Source: Pseudomonas sp. LS-2 | GTDB taxonomy: Bacteria > Pseudomonadota > Gammaproteobacteria > Pseudomonadales > Pseudomonadaceae | Length of the DNA: 35,865 nt | NCBI RefSeq assembly: GCF_003605735.1 | Contig: NZ_QXTJ01000001.1 | Location: 1 to 35,865 of the forward strand | Reading direction: 5' to 3' | Part shown: in pieces, positions 27,722 through 35,865 of the stretch | How positions within the stretch are numbered: position 1 is the stretch's first letter | Layout of the letters: the number at the start of each line of letters is the position of its first letter | The notes under the pieces: model-generated | Database searches by the model: none | Told to the model about the DNA's origin: nothing | The model's input: the letters and a program-made list of their open reading frames with translations, nothing else | Made by a program: the position numbers and the translations under genes

Positions 27722-28243
27722 ATGCCAGACTTTTACGGAACAGTCGCTGCTGCCGACGCCTACAACGCTGCGCGCGCGAACACTGCGTGGACCGGCGATG
27801 AAGTGGCGAAGCAGGCCGCACTGTTGCGGGCATCGGTCTACATCGACGGCCGATACCGGAAGCAATTGCCATCTGGTGTGTGGGCCTCGCTTTTCCCAGG
27901 CCTCAAGACTGGCGGTAGAGCACAGGCCCGTGAGTGGCCTCGTACTGGAGCTGCTGACTACGAAGGCAACGTGCTGCCGGATGATGCGGTGCCGATCGAG
28001 GTCGAGTACGCCACTTACGAGGCCGCATGGCGCGAACTGAGTTCTCCCGGCAGCTTGAGCCCTGACTTTGTAGCCTCCCAGACCATCAAGCGCGAAAAGG
28101 TCGGCCCGCTGGAGACGGAGTATGCGACCGGCACGCTGGCCGATGGCGCTGCCTCGGTGCGGCCTGTCATCAGCATCATTGACGAGATCATCGCTCCGGT
28201 GCTGGTAGCTCGCTACGTGCTACCGGTGGCGGTGGTGGTATGA
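27722..28243 (+). CDS. Head-tail connector, DnaT-like domain protein
   Basis: 173 aa from the ATG at 27722. YGTVAAADAYNAARANTAWTG, then LLRASVYIDGRY and EVEYATYEAAWREL fit the 'putative DnaT-like ssDNA-binding' family common in phages, whose members serve as head-tail adaptors. It overlaps the next gene by 4 nt. Its place right after the capsid group agrees with the first connector ring on the portal. Confidence 0.75.
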   Translation: MPDFYGTVAAADAYNAARANTAWTGDEVAKQAALLRASVYIDGRYRKQLPSGVWASLFPGLKTGGRAQAREWPRTGAADYEGNVLPDDAVPIEVEYATYEAAWRELSSPGSLSPDFVASQTIKREKVGPLETEYATGTLADGAASVRPVISIIDEIIAPVLVARYVLPVAVVV

Positions 28244-29223
28244 CCGAGAACGACATCCTTGCCGCGATAGATGGGCTCAGCCCAGCGTTACAGCGTGCCT
28301 ACCTCGATCAGGTTCGGTCTATCGTCGATGCTGCTGTCATCGCTGATGTTGCGCAGAAGATCGAAGACGGTGACGACCATGGGTTGCTCCTGCTTGTCGG
28401 GCTCGGCTCGTTGATCGCTTTTATCGAAGCCCTGCGCACTACCTACATCAAAGGTGGATCGACCCCAAAAGAGAAGCCACCAGGTGGTAAGCGTGTTCAG
28501 TTCGATCAGCATCAGCCGGAAGCCCAGCAGTGGCTCACGCAGAACGCTCAGCGGACTGTCGAGCAGCTACAGGCCGAAAGCGCAGAAGCCGTGCGCGCGA
28601 CCGTCGCGGCAGGTAGGACCGCAGGCCAGTCTGCTTACCAGACAGCCTTGGACATTGTAGGTCGAACCAGCAAGCAGACAGGCAAGCGCGTTGGTGGCGT
28701 GATCGGCATCCCCGGCGCAGACGCATTGACCATCATTAATGCCAAGAAGCAGTTGCTCAGCGGGGACGCCGAGGAGCTGAGGAATTACCTACGGCGTGTT
28801 GATCGTGAAAAGGCCATGGACGGCATCGTCACCAAGGCGATCGAGGCGAAAAAGCCTATTGCTGCGCCGGATGCACAGCGCATGGTCGCCGCCTATGCGG
28901 ACAAGAAACTGAAGAATCACGCGCTCTTGGTTGCCCACAGGAACGCTCTTGAAGCCTACAACGCTGGGTTTCATCGGTTTTACGAACAGCTAATGTCGCA
29001 GGCCACACGGCCTTTGCTGATCGAGAAGCTCTGGCGCAACAAGGGCGACATGAAAGTCAGGCATGCACATGTGTTGCTGGGTGGCCAGCGGATCACGATG
29101 GGGCAGCTCTTCCAGTCGGAGACCGGTGCCGCACTGATGTATCCCGGCGATTCCGCTCACGGCGCCGAATGGGCAGATCTGGCGCGCTGTCGCTGCACAG
29201 TCAGTTATAGGGTGACCTGGTGA
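28240..29223 (+). CDS. Minor head protein / head morphogenesis (SPP1 gp7, Mu F-like)
   Basis: 327 aa. Helical N-terminal part. The C-terminus has the head-morphogenesis signature: HRNALEAYNAGFHRFYEQ, then KVRHAHVLLGGQRITMGQLF and a final WADLARCRCTVSY, in which 'CRC' is the conserved Cys pair. In SPP1 and Mu these proteins enter the prohead in a few copies and are linked to ejection. ATG in an ATGA overlap with the connector gene. Confidence 0.8.
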   Translation: MTENDILAAIDGLSPALQRAYLDQVRSIVDAAVIADVAQKIEDGDDHGLLLLVGLGSLIAFIEALRTTYIKGGSTPKEKPPGGKRVQFDQHQPEAQQWLTQNAQRTVEQLQAESAEAVRATVAAGRTAGQSAYQTALDIVGRTSKQTGKRVGGVIGIPGADALTIINAKKQLLSGDAEELRNYLRRVDREKAMDGIVTKAIEAKKPIAAPDAQRMVAAYADKKLKNHALLVAHRNALEAYNAGFHRFYEQLMSQATRPLLIEKLWRNKGDMKVRHAHVLLGGQRITMGQLFQSETGAALMYPGDSAHGAEWADLARCRCTVSYRVTW

Positions 29224-29612
29224 TGGCTGATATCTATGACCGCGCGAAGGCTCAGGCTACGCGAATGCTTGCCCCAAGAAGCAAGGGCGGGAAGGGCGCT
29301 GAGATGACCCTCACGCGCAAGGTGACAGGTGCTTACGACCCTGCCACCGGAAAGCCAACAGTGACCATCACCCACTACACAGGATCGGCATTCAGAGATG
29401 CGTTTGAGCTGAAGAGCATCGACGGAACGCTGATCCGCCGAGGTGATGTTCAGTTGCTTGTCTCGCCCGTTCAGGTCAGCGGTGAGGACATGCCGAAGCC
29501 GCTTGAGACCGATACCGTTGTTTTTGATGGCGTGACCTACACGGTAGTCGCCGTGCAGCCGTGGGATTACGCCGGCGTTGCAGTTGGCTTTGAAGTCCAG
29601 GCGAGGGCGTGA
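29223..29612 (+). CDS. Neck / head closure protein candidate
   Basis: 129 aa from the ATG at 29223 (the preceding in-frame GTG is less likely). Beta-rich sequence with TLTRKVTGAYDPATGKPTVTI, an RGDVQLLVSP segment and an ending YTVVAVQPWDYAGVAVGFEVQ, as in head-closure (stopper) proteins of siphophages. Its place between the minor head protein and the HK97 gp10-like gene supports this. It overlaps neighbours by one base each. Confidence 0.65.
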   Translation: MADIYDRAKAQATRMLAPRSKGGKGAEMTLTRKVTGAYDPATGKPTVTITHYTGSAFRDAFELKSIDGTLIRRGDVQLLVSPVQVSGEDMPKPLETDTVVFDGVTYTVVAVQPWDYAGVAVGFEVQARA

Positions 29613-30046
29613 TGGCGAGATCCAACAAGTACGCGGGCCTGCAAAGCACGTTCTCGGAACAGCTGAACATATTCCGGAACGACGCGCTTGAGGCTATCGA
29701 TCAAACGTTTCGGGATGTCGTGATAGCTGTTGGCGAGACGGTCATCGCACTCAGCCCCGTAGACACTGGTCGTTTCAAAGCCAATTGGCACATTACGTTC
29801 GACAGTCCCGATACTGAAACCTTCCCCGAGGATTTCGACAAAGAAGGGAGCGTCGTCATTGCCCAGTTGATTGCTGCCATGAACGACTTCACGGTCGGGC
29901 AGACCGTGTATCTGCTCAACAACCTCCCATATAGCGTGCCGCTCGAGTATGGGCACAGCCAGAAAGCTCCGAGTGGCATGGTGCGCGTAACCCTCGCGCG
30001 CTTTCAGCAGATCGTCGATGACGTCGTCAGGGCCAACCAGATATGA
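29612..30046 (+). CDS. Tail completion / HK97 gp10-like protein
   Basis: 144 aa from the ATG at 29612. The features LSPVDTGRFKANWHI, then YLLNNLPYSVPLEYGHSQKAPSGMV are the typical HK97 gp10-family pattern (PVDTG..R.. and Y....E.G). These proteins sit at the neck or help finish the tail before joining. Overlaps the next gene (ATGA). Confidence 0.82.
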   Translation: MARSNKYAGLQSTFSEQLNIFRNDALEAIDQTFRDVVIAVGETVIALSPVDTGRFKANWHITFDSPDTETFPEDFDKEGSVVIAQLIAAMNDFTVGQTVYLLNNLPYSVPLEYGHSQKAPSGMVRVTLARFQQIVDDVVRANQI

Positions 30047-30453
30047 GCCATCGAATTATTCGCTCTCTGTTCGAGCAGCGCCTCGCTGCGTGGGCTGCCG
30101 CGCGCGACCTGCGTATTGCATACCAGGGCGTAACCTTCGAGCCGACCGACGACGAAACATACCTGGCCGCCTTCACTCTTCCGGCGGGCACGAACACCAA
30201 CACCCTTGCCGGCGACCATCGCGTCTATACCGGCGTGTTCCAGATCAATGTCGTCACGCCTGCCGGTAACGGCACTGGCGATGCGGAGGGCCTGGTAGAT
30301 GACCTTGGCGACCTTTTCCCGGCCTATCTGCGATTGAGGCAGGGTGACTTCGAGGTACTGGTGCTCACCCCGGTCGAGCCCGGCCCTCCGATTCAAGCCG
30401 ACAACACACTGACTGTATCTGCGTCGTTTCAGTACCGCGCCGATACCAACTGA
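30043..30453 (+). CDS. Tail terminator protein (lambda U-like)
   Basis: 136 aa. An N-terminal helix (IIRSLFEQRLAAWAA) is followed by alternating strands (TYLAAFTLPAG, VYTGVFQINVVTPAG) and a final strand; matches the DUF4128/gpU-like tail terminator type. It caps the tail tube when the right length is reached. Followed by an intrinsic terminator. Confidence 0.75.
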   Translation: MSHRIIRSLFEQRLAAWAAARDLRIAYQGVTFEPTDDETYLAAFTLPAGTNTNTLAGDHRVYTGVFQINVVTPAGNGTGDAEGLVDDLGDLFPAYLRLRQGDFEVLVLTPVEPGPPIQADNTLTVSASFQYRADTN

Positions 30454-30475
30454 CCCGCCCATTGGGCAAACCCTG

Positions 30476-30503
30476 AACCCGCCATGTGCGGGTTTTTCAT
30501 TTC
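30476..30503 (+). terminator. Intrinsic terminator inside the structural operon
   Basis: The stem AACCCGC (30476-30482)/GCGGGTT (30488-30494) with the loop CATGT is followed by TTTCATTT. It lies between the tail terminator and tail tube genes. Either antiterminated polymerase passes it, or it sets 3' ends of the head mRNA. Confidence 0.75.
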
Positions 30504-30522
30504 TGTACGAGGACTAAACCCA

Positions 30523-31176
30523 ATGAGCGCAATTCTTCCCAACGGCTCCATTTTGGAGATCGCGTCGACCTACAGCGTAGCCAAGCTGGTGACGGCTATC
30601 ACCAACGCGAACCCGGCTGTGGCGAGTGCTGCTGCGCACGGTCTGGCCGAAGGCGACATCGTCGTCGTGAACTCTGGCTGGACCCGCTTGAACGATAAGG
30701 TCGTTCGCGTGGCTGATCCTGATTCTGGCACCTTCGAAATGGAAGGCATCGACACCACCAAGACCACCGTTTACACGGCGGGCTCAGGCGTTGGCTCGGT
30801 CCGCGCCGCAAGTGGCTGGGCACAGATCAGCCAGGTCACCGACAGCACCAGCTCCGGCGGTGATCAACAGTTCACCACCTTCGGATTCCTGGAAGAGTCC
30901 GATGATCGTCAGCTGCCGACCACCAAGTCGCCGATCAGCATGTCGATCACCGTTGCCGATGATCCGTCCCTGCCGTACGTGGGACCGGTCGAGGCAGCGG
31001 ACGAAGATCGTGAGCCGCGCGTAGTCCGCCTGACCCTGCCGAACGGCTCGGTCATCTACTACAACGCGTACGTGTCGATCACCTCGACCCCGACGCTTTC
31101 CCGCAACAACATCATGACCCGCGTCATCACCCTGTCGCTGGCATCCCGCCCAACTCGTTACCAGGCGGCCGCGTAA
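30523..31176 (+). CDS. Major tail tube protein
   Basis: 217 aa from the ATG at 30523 (GAGGA upstream). Ser/Thr/Gly/Val-rich beta protein: an N-terminal segment (ASTYSVAKLVTAITN), a repeated-strand body (FGFLEESDDRQLPTTKSPISM) and a C-terminal ALASRPTRY-type ending. Position between tail terminator and chaperones is that of lambda V. It polymerises into the tail tube around the tape measure. Confidence 0.8.
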   Translation: MSAILPNGSILEIASTYSVAKLVTAITNANPAVASAAAHGLAEGDIVVVNSGWTRLNDKVVRVADPDSGTFEMEGIDTTKTTVYTAGSGVGSVRAASGWAQISQVTDSTSSGGDQQFTTFGFLEESDDRQLPTTKSPISMSITVADDPSLPYVGPVEAADEDREPRVVRLTLPNGSVIYYNAYVSITSTPTLSRNNIMTRVITLSLASRPTRYQAAA

Positions 31177-31179
31177 ATC

Positions 31180-31563
31180 ATGCCGAAGATCAAGATTGCC
31201 CAGAACCCGACTTTCAAAGCGAAGGTCGCCATCCCGCGCGTGGGCGACAAGCCAGTCGACGTGGATTTCGAGTTCAAGTACATGGACCGCGTTGCGCTGT
31301 CGGCTCTGTTCGACAAGTGGAACGTAGCCCGCGACGAGCATGCAGCGAAGGTAACCGAAGGCGGCCTGTCGTGGCAGGAGGCGACGGCTGACGAGATCGG
31401 CATGCAGGTCAACCAGATAAAAGACATCGTGGCTAGCTGGGGCTTCGACGACAAGTTCAGCGACGAATCCATCACTGCTCTGGTCACCACCTGCGTGGGC
31501 GCGCCCAAGGCCGTGCTGGATGCCTACCAGGCTGCATACCAACCGGCCCGCTTGGGAAACTGA
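31180..31563 (+). CDS. Tail assembly chaperone (lambda G-like)
   Basis: 127 aa. N-terminal AQNPTFKAKVAIPRVGDKPVDVDFEFKYMDR pattern followed by helices (LSALFDKWNVARDEH, LVTTCVGAPKAVLDAYQAAY), as in siphophage tail assembly chaperones. The frame ends in TTG-GGA-AAC-TGA, which contains a slippery heptamer directly before the stop, so part of the ribosomes should shift to make the longer fusion. Confidence 0.85.
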   Translation: MPKIKIAQNPTFKAKVAIPRVGDKPVDVDFEFKYMDRVALSALFDKWNVARDEHAAKVTEGGLSWQEATADEIGMQVNQIKDIVASWGFDDKFSDESITALVTTCVGAPKAVLDAYQAAYQPARLGN

Positions 31564-31874
31564 CGGCGACGGCCCGGATTCTGTACGAGTCCGGACCGTC
31601 TGATGCGGATCTGGCCGCCTTTGGCATGACCAGGGCGGATCTCCCAGAGGTTGAGCATGAGGTGCTGGCCGATGCCTGGCCGGCCTTCAGGCTGTTCGAG
31701 GCCATGTCCACTCAGTGGCGTGTCGGTATGGGCGGCGCCATCGGCCTCGACTATTCCGCCATTCCACCCACTGCCTCCATGCTCGGCATGAAGCGCAAAG
31801 AAATCACCGAGGCCTTCCACGACCTTCGAGTCATGGAGGCCGAGGCCTTGCTCATCATGAGCGAATCGAAATAG
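31180..31874 (+). CDS. Predicted G-T fusion by -1 frameshift
   Basis: A shift of -1 on GGGAAAC (31554-31560) joins the 127-residue chaperone to a 104-residue extension that runs from CTG at 31560 to TAG at 31872-31874, about 231 residues in all. The extension reads LTATARILYESGPSDADLAA and continues with MTRADLPEVEHEV... and a DUF1799-like part (WRVGMGGAIGLDYSAIP). The frame is open on both sides of the shift site. In lambda the same arrangement yields gpGT, which recruits tail tube protein to the tape measure. The ATG at 31626 inside the extension lacks a ribosome site, so frameshifting is the likely route. Confidence 0.8.
31554..31560 (+). other. Slippery heptamer GGGAAAC for -1 frameshifting
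   Basis: In the zero frame the codons are TTG GGA AAC TGA, giving the X XXY YYZ pattern G GGA AAC directly next to the stop codon. Lambda uses GGGAAAG at the equivalent gene pair. Confidence 0.85.
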
Positions 31875-31884
31875 CGGAGCGAGC

Positions 31885-34767
31885 ATGCCATCGATTGCTG
31901 AACTCGGGATCAAGGTCGATTCGACCGATGCCGCGCAGGCGAGCTCCGACCTCGACAAGCTCACGGCGGCGGGTGGGCGGGCCGAGAAAGCTGCGGAAGG
32001 TGTCGCGCGGGGGGCTGACAAAGCTTCGAAGGCTATCAAGAGCCAGGCGGATGAGCTGGCAGACCTGCTGGGCGAAATTGATCCGACGGTTAAGGCTTTG
32101 GGTCGTCTGGATGAGCTGGAAACCAAGCTTTCAAAGCACAAGGGTGTAGGCCTGGACGCTGCGACGTTTAGCGAATACCAGGCGAAGATCGACCAGTCTC
32201 GCGCGAATCTCACAAGGTTCGACGACTCGCTTTCGCGCACCGGCAACACGGCCAAGCAAACTGCCGCGGCTCTACGGACTGTGCCGTCGCAGTTTACGGA
32301 CATTGTGACCAGCCTTCAGGGCGGTCAGGCGCCATTCAGCGTCCTGCTTCAGCAAGGTGGTCAGCTCAAGGATTCCTTTGGGGGTGTAGGTGCTGCCGCA
32401 AAAGCCATGGGCAGCTATGTGCTGGGGCTGGTTAATCCATTCACGCTGTCGGCTGCTGCCGTAGGAGTTTTGGGCGCTGCGCTGCTGTCTTCGCAGTCTC
32501 AGTTCAACGAGTACAACAAGGCAGTCATCAGCACGGGCGGCGTTGTCGGTAAAACGGCCGACCAGTTGTCCGCGTTCGCCACCACTCTCGCGGATGGTCG
32601 GCACTTCACCGAGGCTGGCGAGGCAGTTCTGTCGCTCGCGCAGAATGGCAGGCTGACCGGCGAGGTGTTTCAGGAGGTTGCTCGAGCAGCGACCGAGACC
32701 GCGGCCGCCACCGGGCAAAGCGCGGCAAGTATTGCTGATCAACTGTCCTCTACCAAAGGCAAGGTCACAGACCTCGCTGTCGAGTACAGCAACAAATACG
32801 GCGTCATCACTCAGTCCACCTACGATCAGATCCGCGCTCTGGAAGAGCAGGGCGACCGGATGGGGGCTATCAAGACCCTGTCCACCGCTGTTGCGGATGA
32901 GATGACCCGCCGCAACAAGGAAATGGAAGACTCCACTCGCGGCCTTGCGAGAGCGTGGAATGAAGTACGCACAAGCATCAGCAGTGCATGGAATCAACTG
33001 AAAACCGGCCTGCAAGCCAGTCCTGAGCTGTTCCGGCTGCAAGTGTTGCAGGGTCAGCTACAGGATGCACAGGAACTGGGCAATCAGAAGCTGGTTGCCT
33101 ACTACCAGCAGCAAATCGCGGCAGCCCAGAAGGTAGTCGACCTTCAGCAGCAGAAGGCCGCGCTGACCGGGCAGGAAGAGTCGAGCCGCCGTCAGCAGAT
33201 AGCGGGCGAGGACAAATGGCTGGCAGATGGTCTGAAATACCTGACCGACCAGCAAAAGATGGAAAAGGAGATCGCCGAGGCTCGCACCCAAGGCCTCAGT
33301 TCTGGTCGCTCCCAAGTGGAGATCGAGCAGCGCATCAGCGACATCCGCAAATCGTACGAGAAAAAGCTGTCGGGACCGGCGAACCAGCTGGATCTGACCA
33401 GTTTCAACGACACGCAGAATCAGCTCAAGGCGCTGACTGCTACCTACAGCAACGCACAAAAGGACCTGGACGCCCAGCAGAAGGCCGGGATCATCTCTCA
33501 AGAGTCCTACGCAGCCCAACGCGCGGCGCTGATTCAGGCTGAGAAGGAAGAGGTCACCAACGCCTATCAGGCCGAGATATCGGCACTGGAGGCGACCCGC
33601 GACAAGACCTCAACCACCCCACAGCAGCGTATTGAGCTCGACCAGAAGATCGCCGATGCGCGCACCAGCATGGTGAAGGCGCAGCAGGATGCTGACACCG
33701 CGCTTTCAGTGCTGGCGACCAACGAGGAAGGTCGCCTTAACAATGCGAAGGCAGCGTCGGAGGCCTACGTCGCCCAGCTTGAGCGGCAGCGCGCAGCGCT
33801 GGGTCTGCAAGGAGATCGTGCGGCCGCATCGATTGGTCTGAGCGACCGGCGACAGGGATTGCAGAGCAGTCTTGACTCATCCACGGACAGGTTCAACGAC
33901 GAACGGGCAAAACTTCTGGATCGACGCAAAACCGCTCCGGATAAATACAGTCAGGAAGATTACGAAAAGGACCTCGCATCCCTCACAACGGCTGAAGGCA
34001 AATATCGAGACACGGTTCTTTCCAATTACGACAAGGTGACAACAGCTCAGTCTGACTGGCAAAGCGGCGCATCGGCAGCATTTCAGAACTATCTGGAAAG
34101 CGGGCGAAACGTCGCCGGGCAGATGAAGACGGCCTTCACCAATTTGTTCGACGGCCTGACCGATTCCGTAGTGGATTGGGCCTTTGGTGCCGACGAGAGT
34201 TTCGGGGACGTGCTGCTGAGCTTCGGCAAGATGATTGCCAAAATGGAGCTTCAGGCCGCTGCATCCAGTGTGTTTTCGGGGGCTTCGAATGGCTCTGGCG
34301 GTCTGCTGTCCACCATCGGCAGCAGCATCTTCAGCAGCTTCACCGGAGGTTCGCCTTCTTCCGCTGGCTCAACTCAAGCTGGCTATTCGTCGACCTACTT
34401 CCCACAGGGCAGAGCCACAGGCGGAGACGTTTCGCCAAACACGCTTTATCAGGTCAACGAGAACGGGCCAGAGCTTTATAGCCAAGGCGGCAAGACGTTC
34501 CTGATGACTGGAGAGAGCGGCGGCAGCGTCACGCCACTGACGAGTGGGTCGCCGGGGCTGGCGGCAGGCGGCGGCGGGTCCTCACCAATCGCCGTGTCAA
34601 TCCAAATCAGCGGCGACGGCACGTCTCAGGTAAGCAGCAATACCTCCGGCATGGAGCAGTTCGGCGCCGAGATCGGGCGATTTGTCGAGGCTCGCTACAA
34701 GCAGCTGGAGGCGAAGTCGCTTGGCCCGCAAGGGAACATCCGCAAAGCCATCAATGGGAGGGCGTAA
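31885..34767 (+). CDS. Tail tape measure protein (lambda H-like)
   Basis: 960 aa, the longest gene of the window. It sets tail length and is ejected with DNA. An N-terminal AELGIKVDSTDAAQASSDLDKL, the prophage tail-length domain (from about 133: VPSQFTDIVTSLQGGQAP), a membrane-like stretch near 175-205 (VLGLVNPFTLSAAAVGVLGAALL), long coiled coils (about 350-700) and the lambda-type C-terminal domain (about 733-800: QMKTAFTNLFDGLTDSVVDWA) are visible. Start at the ATG at 31885 with GGAGCGAG upstream. Follows the chaperones directly, as in lambda. Confidence 0.95.
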   Translation: MPSIAELGIKVDSTDAAQASSDLDKLTAAGGRAEKAAEGVARGADKASKAIKSQADELADLLGEIDPTVKALGRLDELETKLSKHKGVGLDAATFSEYQAKIDQSRANLTRFDDSLSRTGNTAKQTAAALRTVPSQFTDIVTSLQGGQAPFSVLLQQGGQLKDSFGGVGAAAKAMGSYVLGLVNPFTLSAAAVGVLGAALLSSQSQFNEYNKAVISTGGVVGKTADQLSAFATTLADGRHFTEAGEAVLSLAQNGRLTGEVFQEVARAATETAAATGQSAASIADQLSSTKGKVTDLAVEYSNKYGVITQSTYDQIRALEEQGDRMGAIKTLSTAVADEMTRRNKEMEDSTRGLARAWNEVRTSISSAWNQLKTGLQASPELFRLQVLQGQLQDAQELGNQKLVAYYQQQIAAAQKVVDLQQQKAALTGQEESSRRQQIAGEDKWLADGLKYLTDQQKMEKEIAEARTQGLSSGRSQVEIEQRISDIRKSYEKKLSGPANQLDLTSFNDTQNQLKALTATYSNAQKDLDAQQKAGIISQESYAAQRAALIQAEKEEVTNAYQAEISALEATRDKTSTTPQQRIELDQKIADARTSMVKAQQDADTALSVLATNEEGRLNNAKAASEAYVAQLERQRAALGLQGDRAAASIGLSDRRQGLQSSLDSSTDRFNDERAKLLDRRKTAPDKYSQEDYEKDLASLTTAEGKYRDTVLSNYDKVTTAQSDWQSGASAAFQNYLESGRNVAGQMKTAFTNLFDGLTDSVVDWAFGADESFGDVLLSFGKMIAKMELQAAASSVFSGASNGSGGLLSTIGSSIFSSFTGGSPSSAGSTQAGYSSTYFPQGRATGGDVSPNTLYQVNENGPELYSQGGKTFLMTGESGGSVTPLTSGSPGLAAGGGGSSPIAVSIQISGDGTSQVSSNTSGMEQFGAEIGRFVEARYKQLEAKSLGPQGNIRKAINGRA

Positions 34768-35105
34768 TGGCTGACACATTCACCTGGCGCCCTGATAAGT
34801 CGGCGCCGGGAACATTCACGGAGCGCATCCGTTCCGCCCAGTTTGGGCAAGGCTACAAGCAGCGCGCGGCGGACGGGATCAATAACGAAACCCAGTCATG
34901 GAACTTGACGTTTACCGGCGAGAAAGCACGGATCGCTGCGATTCTGGCGTTCCTTCGGGCCCAGAAGGGGTACAAGGCATTCATCTGGGCAACGCCATTC
35001 GACGGCCCCCTTTACTTCACATGTGACAGCTTTGCCCCGACGGATCTGGGCGGCAACGCATGGTCGCTCACTGCCACCTTTGAACAGACCTACCAGGTGA
35101 CCTGA
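34767..35105 (+). CDS. Minor tail protein M
   Basis: 112 aa. TFTERIRSAQFGQGYKQRAADGIN followed by WNLTFTG, a helix (AAILAFLRAQKGYKAFIW) and a final SLTATFEQTYQVT match phage minor tail protein M (PF05939), part of the tail tip initiator. Overlaps the tape measure stop by one base and the next start by one base. Confidence 0.92.
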   Translation: MADTFTWRPDKSAPGTFTERIRSAQFGQGYKQRAADGINNETQSWNLTFTGEKARIAAILAFLRAQKGYKAFIWATPFDGPLYFTCDSFAPTDLGGNAWSLTATFEQTYQVT

Positions 35106-35803
35106 TGGCCGAGAGCATTTACGAAGATGTCCAGAAGCTTGAGGCAGGGCAGTACGTTGAGCTGTTTGAGTTGGACCTCAGCGCGATCGCTGGCGACATC
35201 TACTACTTCCACGGCTACACCAAGCTTGGAGGGATCACCTGGCAGGGCGTGGAGTACTCGCCCTGGCCTATCAAGGTAGATGGCATGGGCATGACCGGGG
35301 AGGGGCAGCAAAGCAACCCGACATTGTCCGTAGGCAATGTCACCGGATTCATCACGGCTCTGTGTGCTACGTATCAGGATTTGATCGACGCGAAGGTTGT
35401 TCGCCACCGGACGCTGGGGCGCTACCTCGATGCCGTCAACTTCCCGGGTGGAAACCCTGAAGCGAATCCGGAGGAGCATTTCACGGATGACGTCTACACC
35501 ATCGACCAGAAGCAAGCAGCGGACGCGTCGAACGCGACCTTCATTCTCAAGTCTCCGCTGATCGCCACCGACCGGAAGCTGCCAGGGCGCCAGATCGTTG
35601 CCAACTGCTGCCAGTGGTTGGTGATCGGCGGATACCGGGGCGCCTACTGTGGCTACACCGGCTCGGCCTACTTCACTGACAAGGACGTGCCGACCGATGA
35701 CCCTGCCAAGGACATGTGCTCCGGCACTCTTCTTGGCTGCAAGCTGCGCTTCGGCGCAAACAACCCATTGCGCTATGGCTCATACCCGAGCGCTGGATAT
35801 TGA
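35105..35803 (+). CDS. Minor tail protein L
   Basis: 232 aa, PF05100-type. The N-terminal half is beta-rich (YVELFELDLSAIAGDIYYFHGY). The C-terminal domain has Cys168, Cys169, Cys182, Cys205 and Cys212, the set expected for the iron-sulfur-binding region of lambda gpL; four of them would be ligands. It ends in FGANNPLRYGSYPSAG, a well-conserved tail-tip L ending. Works with M, K and I in building the tail tip. Confidence 0.93.
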   Translation: MAESIYEDVQKLEAGQYVELFELDLSAIAGDIYYFHGYTKLGGITWQGVEYSPWPIKVDGMGMTGEGQQSNPTLSVGNVTGFITALCATYQDLIDAKVVRHRTLGRYLDAVNFPGGNPEANPEEHFTDDVYTIDQKQAADASNATFILKSPLIATDRKLPGRQIVANCCQWLVIGGYRGAYCGYTGSAYFTDKDVPTDDPAKDMCSGTLLGCKLRFGANNPLRYGSYPSAGY

Positions 35804-35811
35804 GGTGTTGA

Positions 35812-35865
35812 ATGAGGCTCTCGAAAGACACCGTCAAAGCAATCTATGACCACGCGAGAGCGTCG
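35812..35865 (+). CDS. Start of tail tip assembly protein K-like gene, cut by window end
   Basis: The ATG at 35812 has GAGGTGT upstream and codes 18 residues (MRLSKDTVKAIYDHARAS) before the window ends. The order H-M-L-K and the start of the peptide suggest the JAMM/NlpC-P60 tail protein of lambda K type. Only the position and a few residues support this. Confidence 0.6.
   Translation, partial: MRLSKDTVKAIYDHARAS

Noticed and set aside
31524..33042. Minus-strand frames of about 256-259 codons opposite the tape measure gene
   Set aside because: Shadows of the tape measure and chaperone reading frames, with composition typical of antisense translation.

Overview
The window is most of a temperate, lambda-like siphophage genome, almost certainly a prophage or phage of a Pseudomonas species. 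The host call is an inference: G+C looks near 58-60 %, and the gene order and the style of the small early proteins match Pseudomonas siphophages. No host gene, integrase, att site, tRNA, IS or CRISPR array is visible, so neither phage end is inside the window.

Layout. (1) 1-9,030, minus strand: the leftward early operon. From its promoter at about 9,357-9,385 it runs through many small unknown proteins, a recombination group (Rad52-like annealing protein, Gp157, SSB) and two solitary DNA methyltransferases (C5-cytosine and D12 N6-adenine). An AT-richer plus-strand gene with its own promoter (3,241-3,514) interrupts it, and two of its genes carry in-frame amber codons. (2) 9,290-11,550: the immunity region. 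It has a CI-type S24 repressor (minus), a Cro-like gene (plus) and seven copies of a TTTAGC-N5-GCTAAA operator on both sides of the repressor block. Three predicted promoters have their -10 hexamer embedded in an operator. A boxA sequence lies in the leader of the leftward transcript. (3) 12,071-17,373: rightward early genes: CII-like regulator, O-like initiator containing five 23-bp iterons (the probable origin), a possible helicase-loader partner, a C39-like protein, an Ea22-like protein, DUF1367, NinG and a Q-like protein. (4) 17,370-18,790: a late promoter directly after the Q-like gene, three intrinsic terminators in series, then a spanin-like pair and a holin. (5) 18,960-21,090: an accessory cluster behind a promoter with a palindromic operator, including a small HTH-like protein and a metallopeptidase-domain protein. 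(6) 21,118-35,865: packaging, head and tail genes in lambda order: TerS, TerL, portal, protease/scaffold, decoration, major capsid, connectors, tail tube, chaperones, tape measure, M, L and the start of K.

How it works together. In the lysogen the repressor would hold the leftward promoter, the cro promoter and a third promoter feeding the 9,549 gene. After induction the left operon supplies recombination and DNA modification, and the right operon replicates from the iterons inside the O-like gene. The Q-like protein would then let RNA polymerase from the promoter at 17,370 read through the terminators into lysis and structural genes.

Most notable: a portal protein fused to an Acb1-like 2H phosphodiesterase domain (possible anti-CBASS activity); a repeated hairpin element with a compensatory base-pair change in front of several early start codons; a GGGAAAC frameshift site in the tail chaperone pair; a nested scaffold gene; the iteron array; and the operator set. 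All family assignments come from reading motifs, not from database searches.
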